From contig NZ_JABMII010000009.1 of NCBI RefSeq assembly GCF_014884995.1, positions 1 to 55,680 of the forward strand: DNA of 55,680 bases, written 5' to 3'. Position 1 is the first letter of the stretch. Each line of letters opens with the position of its first letter. Below the pieces are notes generated by a model. That model saw only the letters and a program-made list of their open reading frames with translations, searched no databases and was not told where the DNA came from. Both the position numbers and the translations under genes were made by a program. Shown here piece after piece: positions 40,864-49,779 of the stretch. Source of the DNA: Spirabiliibacterium pneumoniae (lineage in GTDB: Bacteria > Pseudomonadota > Gammaproteobacteria > Enterobacterales > Pasteurellaceae).

Positions 40864-40885
40864 CCATGGGCAAGAAGTGACAATT

Positions 40886-42166
40886 ATGGCAAAAATCGTT
40901 GATTCAAAAATTAAAGTGGGTTTGGAAGTCGGCACGTCCAAAGTCGTTGCCGTAGTAGGGGAAGTGTTGCCCGATGGTGTTGTCAACGTGCTAGGGGTGG
41001 GCAGTAGCCCATCAAAAGGCATTGACCGCGGCAGCATTACCGATCTTGATGCGGTAGTCAATTCTATTCAGCGCGCCATTGAAGGGGCGGAGTCTATCGC
41101 GGATTGTCAGATTGTCAGTGTGTCGTTGGCTATTACCGGGGATCACATCTGTAGCCTTAATGAAAGTGGTTGGGTGCCGATTGGTAATGGGGAAGTGACC
41201 CAAGACGAAATTGATGATGCGATGACAATTGCGCAATCAGTCAAAATCGGTGAAGGATTAAGCATTTTACACGTTATTCCACAAGAATTTTCGGTCGATA
41301 ATCAACCGAATATTAAAAACCCACTAGGGCTGCAAGGTGTGCGTTTGCAAGCACAAGCGCATTTGATTGCAGCTAACCAAAATTTGCTCAACAACTTGAA
41401 AAAAGCGGTAGAGCGTGCCAACCTTAAAGTTGATGAAGTCGTATTTTCAGGTTTGGCGTCAAGCTATTCCGTACTGACCGAAGACGAAAAAGAGCTCGGG
41501 GTGTGCTTGATTGACATCGGCGGTGGCACCATTGACATCATCGGCTACACTAACGGTGCGTTGCGCTTTAGCAAGGTGATTCCTTACGCAGGCAACCGTG
41601 TGACCGATGACATTGCGTATGTTTTCAGCACCTCACGTATTGAGGCAGAAAAAATCAAAGTAGCTTTTGGTAGCGCGATTAATTTAGGTAAAGATGAAGA
41701 GCTCCGTGCTGAGAGTGAAAAGAAAATTGAAGTGCCAAGCATTGGCAATCGTCCGCCTCGTGTGCTCAAACGTGGCATGCTATCTGAGGTGATTTCAGAT
41801 CGCTATAGTGAGCTTTTAGGCTTAGTCAACAATGAGTTAGCTAAACTTAAACAAGAGCTTGATGCTAAGCATATTAAATCCGATATGATCGCAGGTGTGG
41901 TGCTCACTGGTGGCGGTGCGCAAATTCACGATATTTTGAGCTGTGCTGAAAATGTGTTTGGCCCACAAGTGCGGGTGGGAACTCCGCTGAATTTGACGGG
42001 TCTAACTGATTACGTCAACAAGCCACAATATGCAACAGTGCTGGGATTATTACACCACAATTACGACACGCCAGACGATTTAACCCGACATGATAAAGGG
42101 GCAAATGGGTTTAATTTCCTCGGCAGTGTCAAAAAAATGGCCAATTGGGTGAAAAATCAGTTTTGA
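40886..42166 (+). CDS. ftsA: Cell division protein FtsA
   Basis: 426 residues from the ATG at 40886; an in-frame GTG three codons up is the alternative. Actin-like ATPase with LEVGTSKV near the start, the SHS2/1C subdomain, and [10 protein letters not shown] as the phosphate-2 loop. The amphipathic C-terminal helix ([12 protein letters not shown]) tethers FtsZ filaments to the membrane. Confidence 0.97.
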   Translation: MAKIVDSKIKVGLEVGTSKVVAVVGEVLPDGVVNVLGVGSSPSKGIDRGSITDLDAVVNSIQRAIEGAESIADCQIVSVSLAITGDHICSLNESGWVPIGNGEVTQDEIDDAMTIAQSVKIGEGLSILHVIPQEFSVDNQPNIKNPLGLQGVRLQAQAHLIAANQNLLNNLKKAVERANLKVDEVVFSGLASSYSVLTEDEKELGVCLIDIGGGTIDIIGYTNGALRFSKVIPYAGNRVTDDIAYVFSTSRIEAEKIKVAFGSAINLGKDEELRAESEKKIEVPSIGNRPPRVLKRGMLSEVISDRYSELLGLVNNELAKLKQELDAKHIKSDMIAGVVLTGGGAQIHDILSCAENVFGPQVRVGTPLNLTGLTDYVNKPQYATVLGLLHHNYDTPDDLTRHDKGANGFNFLGSVKKMANWVKNQF

Positions 42167-42190
42167 TAATTGGCGCATTTAGCTTAGAAT
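42163..42190 (+). promoter_or_regulatory. Possible dedicated ftsZ promoter
   Basis: TTGATA (42163-42168), 16 bp, TAGAAT (42185-42190), overlapping the ftsA stop and about 50 bp before ftsZ. Extra promoters close to ftsZ are common in dcw clusters. Confidence 0.4.
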
Positions 42191-42238
42191 AGAAACAATT
42201 AGCAAAAAATTAGAAAGCAAACATAATAGGGAGAATCT

Positions 42239-43402
42239 ATGTTTGAGCCTACAGTGTATGAAGATATTACCGATGCTGTAATTAAAGTGGTCGGCGTTGG
42301 TGGTGGTGGTGGTAATGCTGTCAACCACATGGTGCAAGAAGATATGCACGGCGTGGAGTTTTATTCAATCAACACCGATGCTCAAGCATTGCGTAAAAGC
42401 CTCGTGCAACAAACGATCCAAATTGGTGGTGCAACCACAAAAGGTTTGGGGGCTGGCGCGAATCCGAATGTGGGTCGCCAAGCGGCAGAAGACGACAAAG
42501 AAGCTATTCGTAATTGCCTTGATGGGGCAGATATGGTTTTCATCGCCGCAGGCATGGGTGGCGGCACAGGGACAGGGGCTGCTCCCGTTGTGGCGCAAAT
42601 TGCCAAAGAGCTTGGTATTTTGACTGTCGCGGTGGTAACAAAGCCGTTTGGTTTTGAAGGCAAGCGTCGTATGAGCTTTGCAGAACAAGGTATCAAAGCC
42701 CTTTCTCAGCATGTTGACTCGTTGATCGTGATTCCAAATGATAAATTATTGAAGGTGCTAGGCAAAAACATCTCCCTAATTAATGCCTTTGCTACCGCCA
42801 ATGAAATTTTACGTAACGCTGTGCGTGGTATTTCAGAGCTAATCACCTCTCCAGGCTTGATTAACGTTGACTTTGCTGACGTGCGCACTGTGATGCAAGA
42901 AATGGGTAACGCTATGATGGGCACAGGTATCGGGCAAGGTGAAGCTGGCAGCGGTCGTGCTGATCAAGCGGCGCAAGAAGCTGTGGCAAGCCCATTATTG
43001 GAAGATATTGATCTCTCTGGTGCGCGCGGTGTATTAGTCAATGTAACCTCAGGGCCTGATTTGAGCTTGGATGAATTCTACACCATTGGTGACACAGTGA
43101 AAGCCTTTGCTGATTCTGAAGCGACCATTGTTGTCGGTTCAAGTTTGGTGCCAGAAATGGAAAACGAAATCCGTGTTACCATCGTTGCAACAGGCATTGG
43201 TGGTATGCGTGAAACAGAAGAAGTGGTGTTGGTTAAGCCAAATACAGGCTTTGATAACGGTAGTCTCAGCTCACCAACTAATAGCGCTTATACTGGCAGC
43301 AATTATAATAATAAAAGTGCGGTTGGCGCCGAAGCCCCTGCACCAAAAGAAGAAAAAGATCTTTTTGATGTGCCGTCTTTCTTAAGAAAACAAGCAGATT
43401 AA
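42239..43402 (+). CDS. ftsZ: Cell division GTPase FtsZ
   Basis: 387 residues. Tubulin signature GGGTGTG at 107-113; the N-terminal [13 protein letters not shown] binds GTP. A linker rich in Asn and Ser (about 320-370) leads to the conserved C-terminal peptide [14 protein letters not shown], which binds FtsA and ZipA. It assembles the Z ring that places the division machinery encoded upstream. AGGGAG precedes the ATG. Confidence 0.99.
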   Translation: MFEPTVYEDITDAVIKVVGVGGGGGNAVNHMVQEDMHGVEFYSINTDAQALRKSLVQQTIQIGGATTKGLGAGANPNVGRQAAEDDKEAIRNCLDGADMVFIAAGMGGGTGTGAAPVVAQIAKELGILTVAVVTKPFGFEGKRRMSFAEQGIKALSQHVDSLIVIPNDKLLKVLGKNISLINAFATANEILRNAVRGISELITSPGLINVDFADVRTVMQEMGNAMMGTGIGQGEAGSGRADQAAQEAVASPLLEDIDLSGARGVLVNVTSGPDLSLDEFYTIGDTVKAFADSEATIVVGSSLVPEMENEIRVTIVATGIGGMRETEEVVLVKPNTGFDNGSLSSPTNSAYTGSNYNNKSAVGAEAPAPKEEKDLFDVPSFLRKQAD

Positions 43403-43434
43403 TTACCGCACTTTTAGTGCTAAGTGAAACGGTT

Positions 43435-44352
43435 ATGTTAAAACAACGAACACTGAAACAAAGTATTAAAGTCACAGGCATTGGGCTGCACAGTGGAAAA
43501 AAAGTGACCCTGACATTGCGTCCTGCGCAAGAAAATACAGGCGTGATTTATTGCCGTACTGATCTCAACCCGCCTGTGAGTTTTGTGGCGAATGCGGATG
43601 CTATTCGCGATACGATGCTTTGCACTTGCTTGGTCAATGATGACGGCGTGCGGGTGTCAACCGTTGAACACATTAATGCTGCGCTTGCTGCACTAGGCAT
43701 TGACAATATTATTGTGGAAGTTGATGCACCTGAAATCCCAATTATGGACGGTAGCGCAGCGCCATTTATCTATCTTTTGTTAGATGCGGGTATCGAAGAG
43801 CAAAACGCAGCGAAAAAATTCTTGCGCGTGAAAAAAACGGTGCGAGTAGAAGACGGCGACAAATGGGCAGAATTGAAACCTTATAGTGGATTTCGTTTGA
43901 ATTTTACTATCGATTTTAAACACCCCGCGATTGCCGAAAACGTTACGCACTATGAGTTGGAATTTTCAAGCCAAGCGTTTATCCAGCAAATCAGCCGCGC
44001 GCGCACCTTTGGATTTATGAAAGATATCGAATACTTACAAGCGCAAGGTCTTGCACTAGGCGGCAGCCTAGACAATGCGATTGTACTAGACGATTATCGT
44101 ATCTTAAACGAAGACGGCTTGCGTTTTGAAGATGAATTGGTGCGCCATAAGTTGCTTGATGCCGTAGGTGACCTTTACATGGCAAGCCATAATATCATTG
44201 GCGAATATAGCGCATTTAAATCTGGCCACGGGCTGAATAACAAATTGTTGCGCGCATTGCTTGCTGACAGCGAGGCCTGGGAGTACATCACCTTTGATGA
44301 AAAAACTCGTATTCCACAAGGCTATGTTGCCCCAGCACAAATTATGATTTAA
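43435..44352 (+). CDS. lpxC: UDP-3-O-acyl-N-acetylglucosamine deacetylase LpxC
   Basis: 305 residues from the ATG at 43435, matching the family start [12 protein letters not shown]; six upstream codons from a TTG are not conserved. Zinc ligands are His79 (STVEHINAA) and, further on, the His and Asp of [20 protein letters not shown] follows. It is the committed step of lipid A synthesis and closes the dcw cluster, as in E. coli. Confidence 0.98.
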   Translation: MLKQRTLKQSIKVTGIGLHSGKKVTLTLRPAQENTGVIYCRTDLNPPVSFVANADAIRDTMLCTCLVNDDGVRVSTVEHINAALAALGIDNIIVEVDAPEIPIMDGSAAPFIYLLLDAGIEEQNAAKKFLRVKKTVRVEDGDKWAELKPYSGFRLNFTIDFKHPAIAENVTHYELEFSSQAFIQQISRARTFGFMKDIEYLQAQGLALGGSLDNAIVLDDYRILNEDGLRFEDELVRHKLLDAVGDLYMASHNIIGEYSAFKSGHGLNNKLLRALLADSEAWEYITFDEKTRIPQGYVAPAQIMI

Positions 44353-44358
44353 TCACTC

Positions 44359-44387
44359 AAGCCATATTTTCGAATATGGCTTTTTTA
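44359..44387 (+). terminator. lpxC / dcw cluster terminator
   Basis: A 10-bp stem AAGCCATATT / AATATGGCTT closed by a TTCG tetraloop and followed by six T, 6 bases after lpxC. It ends the dcw transcript and shows that purC must start after it. Confidence 0.9.
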
Positions 44388-44408
44388 TTGGCAAAAAGAG
44401 TACAGCAA

Positions 44409-45266
44409 ATGGACATCAGCTTAGACAAAATTTATTCTGGTAAAGTGCGAGATCTTTACGCAATCGATGATAAACGTATGCTTATGGTGGCCAGTGACCG
44501 CCTCAGCGCATTTGATGTGATTTTAGATGATCCTATTCCGAAAAAAGGTGAAATTTTAACCCAAATTTCCAATTTTTGGTTTAATAAGCTCGCCCACATC
44601 ATGCCGAACCACTTTACTGGAGAAACGGTGTTTGATGTCTTGCCTCACGACCAAGCTGAACAGCTGCAACACCGTGCAGTGGTGTGCAAACGCTTGACAC
44701 CGATTAAAATTGAGTCTATTGTGCGCGGCTATTTAACTGGCAGTGGCTTGAAAGATTATCGTAAGACGGGCGAAATTTGCGGCATCAAATTGCCAGCAGG
44801 TTTAGTTGAGGCAAGCAAATTACCTGAACCTATCTTTACCCCGTCAAGCAAAGCGGCGGTGGGCGATCATGATGAAAACATCACCTATGAGCAATGCGAG
44901 CAATTTATAGGCAAAGAATTGGCCGCCGAGGTGCGAGAAAAGGCGATTGCGCTTTATACTGCGGCGGCGGAGTACGCATTAAGTAAAGGCATCATTATTT
45001 GTGATACTAAATTTGAATTTGGCCTTGATGAAAACGGTACGTTAACGCTGATGGACGAAGTGCTTACCCCGGATTCAAGCCGTTTTTGGGCTGTGGAAAA
45101 TTACCAAGAAGGCACTAATCCGCCATCGTTCGACAAACAGTTTGTGCGTGATTGGCTTGAACAAAGTGGCTGGAACAAACGCCCACCTGCGCCAAAAGTG
45201 CCTGCTGAGGTAATTGAAAAAACGGTCGCGAAATACCGCGAAGCACTCAATATTCTCACCGCTTAA
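44409..45266 (+). CDS. purC: Phosphoribosylaminoimidazole-succinocarboxamide synthase PurC
   Basis: 285 residues from the ATG at 44409; the frame runs back 11 codons into the lpxC terminator, which is not credible as coding. It is the long form of SAICAR synthetase ([48 protein letters not shown]), unlike the roughly 237-residue E. coli type. It joins CAIR with aspartate in purine synthesis. It appears to be a single-gene unit between two terminators, and no other purine gene is nearby. Confidence 0.96.
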   Translation: MDISLDKIYSGKVRDLYAIDDKRMLMVASDRLSAFDVILDDPIPKKGEILTQISNFWFNKLAHIMPNHFTGETVFDVLPHDQAEQLQHRAVVCKRLTPIKIESIVRGYLTGSGLKDYRKTGEICGIKLPAGLVEASKLPEPIFTPSSKAAVGDHDENITYEQCEQFIGKELAAEVREKAIALYTAAAEYALSKGIIICDTKFEFGLDENGTLTLMDEVLTPDSSRFWAVENYQEGTNPPSFDKQFVRDWLEQSGWNKRPPAPKVPAEVIEKTVAKYREALNILTA

Positions 45267-45272
45267 TTGTCA

Positions 45273-45306
45273 CAACCGCACTTTGCAGTCAAAGTGCGGT
45301 TGCTTT
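45273..45306 (+). terminator. purC terminator made of paired uptake signals
   Basis: A perfect 13-bp stem CAACCGCACTTTG / CAAAGTGCGGTTG with loop CAGT, 6 bases after purC. The following T-run is poor (CTTTA). Both arms hold an uptake signal. Confidence 0.7.
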
Positions 45307-45328
45307 ATGGCGTGCCTTTGCCTACAAT
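45300..45328 (+). promoter_or_regulatory. Probable arcB promoter
   Basis: TTGCTT (45300-45305), 17 bp, TACAAT (45323-45328), 29 bp before the arcB ATG. The -35 overlaps the last bases of the purC terminator stem. Confidence 0.5.
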
Positions 45329-45357
45329 CGGGGTAACTGCAATCACCAACAAGCGCC

Positions 45358-47631
45358 ATGAAAAACGTCAAAACCTACCTGCAACGCTATATTGATTGGA
45401 TAATCCGTATTGGGAAAATCCGCTTCTCACTGCTGGGGCTAATTTTTTTGGCAGGCTATGCGCTGCTTATCCAAGCAATCACAACACTCATTTTCACTGG
45501 CAACCTCTACTGGCAAGATATTATCCGCTCTGTGGTGTTTGGGCTATGTTCTGCGCCCTTTGCGATCTACTTTTTTTCCGCCATCATTGAGCGTTTAGAG
45601 CTGTCACGCCAGCACAGCGAAAAAACACTGATGCAGCTGCAAACGTTGCGCGCGCATGACAATCAACTCAACCGTGAATTGAATGAAAAAAACCGCCAAC
45701 TCAGTGCTGAGGTGAAGGAGCGTGAGCGGGTACAGCTGGAATTAGAACGTAACGCACAATTGTTACGTTCGTTTTTTGATGCTTCGCCTGATTTGGTGTT
45801 TTATCGAGGAGAGGATCACCGCTATCGTGGCGCAAACAAGGCGGTGGAGCGGCTCACGGGCAAAACAGAAGCCGAGCTTAAGCATCTCACGCCAATGGAT
45901 ATTTTCAGTGATGAAAATGCCGCTCAGGCGCAAGCCAGCGATATTTTGGTGCGTCAAACGCGGCGCAAGCTCAGCTATGAGCAGCATTTGATCTACCCTA
46001 ATGGCGAGCAGGCATGTTTTGAGATTGTGAAAGTGCCTTACTTCGATAAAGCCAGCGAACAGTGTCTTGTGATCGGGTTTGGGCGAGATATTACCGAACG
46101 ATACAATTACCAAGCGATGGTGGAGAAAAATAGCCGCGATAAAACCCAGATGATGACTACCATCAGCCACGAGTTGAAAACACCACTTAACGGTATCATT
46201 GGTCTTAGTCGTATTTTGCTCGATGGCCATTTGACTGAGCAGCAACGGGATTACTTGCAAACCATCAAAGTCAGCGCCGTGTCGCTGGGGCATATTTTCA
46301 ATGATTTAGTGGATTTAGAAAAAATTGAAACCCAACGGATAGAACTGTTTGAAAAACGTTGTGATTTCAATCAATTATTAAACGACATCAACAACATTGC
46401 CTCCGTGATGGCGGCACAAAAACAGTTGCAATTTAAACTTGAATTAGCGCCTAATTTACCAAACTGGATTTTAGTGGATGCGATTCGCCTTAATCAAATT
46501 TTGTGGAATGTGATCAATAATGCCGTTAAGTTCACGCAAAAAGGCTGGGTTAAACTTGCTGTTTCGCCATCGGGGGAAAATCGCCTCGTTTTTGCGATTA
46601 GCGACAGCGGCATTGGCATTGCACCTGATGAGCAAGATAAAATTTTTGGAATGTATTACCAAGTGCGTGGCGATGGCAATATGCGCGCATTGGGCAGTGG
46701 CATTGGGTTGAATGTGGCCAAAACTCTCGCACAATTAATGCACGGCGATTTGACAGTGCAGAGCACACTAGGGCAGGGCACCACTTTCACGCTAGATATT
46801 CTCGCCCCCAGCTTAGCGCCAGAGGCGGAAGCAGAGCTGTCGCCGAATATTGAAGCACTGCACATCTTGCTGGTGGAAGATATTGAAGTCAACATTATTG
46901 TGGCCAAATCCATTCTTGAGAAAATGGGGTATCGGGTAGACGTGGCAATAAACGGCGCACAAGCGCTCGCTAAATTTGAACAAAACAGCTATGACTTGCT
47001 GTTGCTCGACATTCAGCTGCCCGATATGAGTGGTTTTGACATTGCCCAAATGCTACGCGAGCGTTATGAAAATGATGAAATTGACTATCTTCCGCCATTG
47101 GTAGCACTGACGGCCAATGTGATGCGTGATAAAACCTATTATCTTGAGCATGGCATGGATGACGCACTCGCTAAGCCGCTTTCGCTTGATGCACTCAATG
47201 CCACGCTGCACGCGCTATTTGATGGCATTGAGCCAAACACAGCCAGCACAAAGCTGACACAAGCCACGGGGGAATTTGATCAACCGTTATTGCATCAGCT
47301 GCTGGAACTCTTAGGCAAGGCACAAGTGGTAGAAAGTTTAGCCTTGTTTGAGCACAGCATGCCAGGCTACATTGATGAGCTTAACACGGCGTATCAACGT
47401 TATGTGGTCGATGAGCAAAAGCAAAGTGCGGTCAGTGTCGGCGAGTGCGCGCATAAAATTAAAGGCGCAGCTGCCTCAATTGGGCTGGCTTCTTTGCGTG
47501 ATGTCGCGGAGCTTGCCCAACATTGTGAACGTGAACAGTGGGGCGCTCACATTGCGCAATGGGTGGCTCAAATGCAAGACTGGCGTGCAGAGTTCGATCG
47601 CTTGCGCACGTGGATTGATCAACAAGCATAA
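45358..47631 (+). CDS. arcB: Aerobic respiration control hybrid sensor kinase ArcB
   Basis: 757 residues with two N-terminal membrane spans (about 23-45 and 55-75), a coiled linker (80-130), a PAS domain (about 132-245), histidine kinase with His271 ([10 protein letters not shown]) and ATP boxes ([21 protein letters not shown]), a receiver with Asp551 ([13 protein letters not shown]) and an HPt domain with His699 ([13 protein letters not shown]). With ArcA it senses quinone redox state and controls respiratory genes. Aligned from memory with E. coli, redox Cys241 is kept as Cys220 but Cys180 is replaced by Ala159; an extra Cys236 is nearby. The receiver is present, whereas H. influenzae ArcB is reported to lack it. 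Confidence 0.97.
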   Translation: MKNVKTYLQRYIDWIIRIGKIRFSLLGLIFLAGYALLIQAITTLIFTGNLYWQDIIRSVVFGLCSAPFAIYFFSAIIERLELSRQHSEKTLMQLQTLRAHDNQLNRELNEKNRQLSAEVKERERVQLELERNAQLLRSFFDASPDLVFYRGEDHRYRGANKAVERLTGKTEAELKHLTPMDIFSDENAAQAQASDILVRQTRRKLSYEQHLIYPNGEQACFEIVKVPYFDKASEQCLVIGFGRDITERYNYQAMVEKNSRDKTQMMTTISHELKTPLNGIIGLSRILLDGHLTEQQRDYLQTIKVSAVSLGHIFNDLVDLEKIETQRIELFEKRCDFNQLLNDINNIASVMAAQKQLQFKLELAPNLPNWILVDAIRLNQILWNVINNAVKFTQKGWVKLAVSPSGENRLVFAISDSGIGIAPDEQDKIFGMYYQVRGDGNMRALGSGIGLNVAKTLAQLMHGDLTVQSTLGQGTTFTLDILAPSLAPEAEAELSPNIEALHILLVEDIEVNIIVAKSILEKMGYRVDVAINGAQALAKFEQNSYDLLLLDIQLPDMSGFDIAQMLRERYENDEIDYLPPLVALTANVMRDKTYYLEHGMDDALAKPLSLDALNATLHALFDGIEPNTASTKLTQATGEFDQPLLHQLLELLGKAQVVESLALFEHSMPGYIDELNTAYQRYVVDEQKQSAVSVGECAHKIKGAAASIGLASLRDVAELAQHCEREQWGAHIAQWVAQMQDWRAEFDRLRTWIDQQA

Positions 47632-47639
47632 GGAAAACG

Positions 47640-48794
47640 ATGACAACACAACAGCCGTGTATTGCCATTGTGGCAGGTGAAGTTTCAGGTGATATTTTAG
47701 GAGCAGGGCTGATAACAGCGCTGAAGCAGCATTATCCTAATGCGCGTTTTATCGGCATTGCAGGGGCGCGGATGCAGCAAGCGGGCATGTCGAGCTTATT
47801 TGATATGGAAGAGCTGGCGGTGATGGGGCTAGTTGAAGTAGTCAAACATCTGCCGCGCTTGCTCAAACGACGCAAAGAACTGATCGCTTACCTGCTGGCG
47901 CAAAAGCCCGATGTCTTCATCGGCATTGATGCGCCTGATTTCAACCTTACCGTTGAGCGAGTGTTAAAAGAGCAGGGCATCAAAACCCTTCACTATGTTA
48001 GCCCATCCGTATGGGCGTGGCGGCAAAATCGTATCCATACCATCGCCAAAGCGACGCATTTAGTGCTGGCATTTTTACCTTTTGAAAAAGCTTTTTACGA
48101 CCGTTTTAACGTGCCGTGCCGTTTTGTTGGGCACACCTTGGCAGACGCCATTCCACTTGATGTTGACCGCACTTTAGTGGCGCAAAAACTGCATTTAGAT
48201 CCCAATCAGCGCTATATTGCCATGCTCCCTGGCAGCCGTGGCGCGGAAGTGGCTGCACTGACGCCAACTTTTTTGCAGGCCGCGCAATGGCTTAAACAGC
48301 ATTTCCGTGACATACAATTTCTTGTGCCACTGGTGAATGCCCAGCGTCGAGCGCAATTTGATGAACTGAAAGCCAGCATTGCGCCAGATCTTCCGCTCAT
48401 TATCCTTGACGGCCATGCCCGCGAGGCGATGCAGCTGGCCAGTGCGACAATGTTAGCCTCAGGTACAGCGGCATTGGAGTGTATGCTGTGCAATTCGCCG
48501 ATGGTTGTGTGCTACAAAATGAAACCGCTGACTTATTTTCTCGCCAAGCGGCTGGTGAAAACGCCTTATATTTCACTGCCGAATTTACTTGCCAATGCAC
48601 CATTGGTGCCAGAGCTTATTCAGCATGAGTGCACAAGTGAGCGCATTTGCGAGGAAATTAGCCATATACTCGGCAACCCTGAACAAACCGAACAGCTCAA
48701 AGTGCGGTTTAAACAGCTGCATCAGCAAATTCGCTGCAATGCTGACGCGCAAGCGGCACAAGCGGTGGTGGAGGTACTTAATGGCCAGCTTTGA
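47640..48794 (+). CDS. lpxB: Lipid-A-disaccharide synthase LpxB
   Basis: 384 residues, GT19 family. [15 protein letters not shown] at the N-terminus and [12 protein letters not shown] in the middle are signatures; LPGSRGAEV opens the C-terminal lobe. It joins UDP-diacylglucosamine to lipid X. It starts 8 bases after arcB with AAGGAA, and overlaps rnhB. In E. coli lpxB follows lpxA; here it follows arcB and depends on whatever promoter reads through arcB. Confidence 0.98.
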   Translation: MTTQQPCIAIVAGEVSGDILGAGLITALKQHYPNARFIGIAGARMQQAGMSSLFDMEELAVMGLVEVVKHLPRLLKRRKELIAYLLAQKPDVFIGIDAPDFNLTVERVLKEQGIKTLHYVSPSVWAWRQNRIHTIAKATHLVLAFLPFEKAFYDRFNVPCRFVGHTLADAIPLDVDRTLVAQKLHLDPNQRYIAMLPGSRGAEVAALTPTFLQAAQWLKQHFRDIQFLVPLVNAQRRAQFDELKASIAPDLPLIILDGHAREAMQLASATMLASGTAALECMLCNSPMVVCYKMKPLTYFLAKRLVKTPYISLPNLLANAPLVPELIQHECTSERICEEISHILGNPEQTEQLKVRFKQLHQQIRCNADAQAAQAVVEVLNGQL

Positions 48795-49383
48795 ATACCC
48801 ACAAGGCGTCGGTTTAATCGCAGGAGTCGATGAAGTCGGGCGCGGCCCGCTCATTGGTGCAGTGGTGACGGCGGCAGTGATTTTAGATCCAAAACGCCCT
48901 ATTGTAGGTTTGGCGGACTCTAAAAAACTCAGTGAAAAAAAACGCCAGATGCTGGCAGAGGTGATCAAAGCCAATGCATTGGCGTATGCATACGGCCGCG
49001 CCGAAGCTAGTGAGATCGATGAGCTGAATATTCTGCAGGCCAGTTTGCTGGCGATGCAGCGTGCGGTGGTCAATTTGCCTGTGCAACCGCACTTTGTGTT
49101 GGTGGACGGCAACCGCCTGCCGCCAAATCTGCTGCAACCAGCGCAGGCGGTGGTCAAGGGTGATAGCCTTGTGGCAGAGATTTCAGCTGCGTCAATTCTA
49201 GCCAAAGTGGCACGTGACGCGGAGATGATGGCTTTGCATGAAAAGTATCCGGAATATGGTTTTGATAAGCACAAAGGGTATCCTACAGCGTTACATTTAG
49301 AAAAACTTCGTGAATTTGGCCCATTGAGCGAGCACAGGCGATCTTTTGCTCCTGTACGTCGAGTGTTGGCACAAATAGATTAG
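48781..49383 (+). CDS. rnhB: Ribonuclease HII
   Basis: 200 residues from the ATG at 48781, which overlaps the lpxB stop by 14 bases; the open frame extends 64 codons further up but only reads across lpx[16 protein letters not shown] carries the first catalytic Asp17-Glu18, and ILAKVARD and HKGYPTALH follow. It nicks RNA in RNA-DNA hybrids and at single ribonucleotides. The lpxB-rnhB pair is conserved, but dnaE, next in E. coli, is absent. Confidence 0.97.
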   Translation: MASFEYPQGVGLIAGVDEVGRGPLIGAVVTAAVILDPKRPIVGLADSKKLSEKKRQMLAEVIKANALAYAYGRAEASEIDELNILQASLLAMQRAVVNLPVQPHFVLVDGNRLPPNLLQPAQAVVKGDSLVAEISAASILAKVARDAEMMALHEKYPEYGFDKHKGYPTALHLEKLREFGPLSEHRRSFAPVRRVLAQID

Positions 49384-49779
49384 GCAACTGCCTTTTTCTT
49401 ACCGCACTTTTATTTTCATCATACCGTATCATGACTGCAATTACGGCTTAGTCACTTGTTTGCTTTTGGCAAGTGAAAACAGCTAATTTATCGTAAATTT
49501 TCTAAATTATCCACCAAACTTGCATTAATCTAAAAAATTACCATAATTTACAAAACAAAACAAAACAAAACAAAACAAAACAAAACAAAATTTTTACATT
49601 TAAAAAATAAAAATTATTTAAAAATAAATAAGTTATGAAAAAACATGAAAAATAGGCGATAATCTAGAGTTAGAATCTGTTTTGTAAATATTTTCATTAT
49701 GGCTTACAAATGGAAAATTTTTGTGCTAGAGTACGACAAAATTTAATCACTAAAATTTAGAAACAACATAGGAAAAATT
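49384..49779 (+). other. AT-rich non-coding region upstream of the adhesin gene
   Basis: 396 bases with no credible gene. It begins with a short hairpin AGGC-AACT-GCCT plus T-run just at the rnhB stop and an uptake signal (49401-49409), then becomes very AT-rich and holds the CAAAA tract. Weak promoter-like pairs are TTTACA (49593) with TATTTA (49615), and GATAAT (49658) without a good -35. I cannot choose between them. AGGA lies before the adhesin ATG. Confidence 0.6.
49551..49590 (+). repeat. Simple-sequence repeat (CAAAA)8
   Basis: Eight uninterrupted copies of the pentamer CAAAA, 40 bp, ending 189 bp before the adhesin start codon. Non-triplet repeats of this kind slip during replication in Pasteurellaceae and Neisseriaceae and switch surface genes on and off. 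Outside a coding frame, length change would alter promoter spacing or regulator binding. Confidence 0.95.

Noticed and set aside
44376-44408. 11-codon extension of purC
   Set aside because: It begins inside the lpxC terminator stem.
48589-48780. 64-codon extension of rnhB inside lpxB
   Set aside because: It is a shadow of lpxB coding sequence; RNase HII normally starts close to the GVDEVGRG motif.
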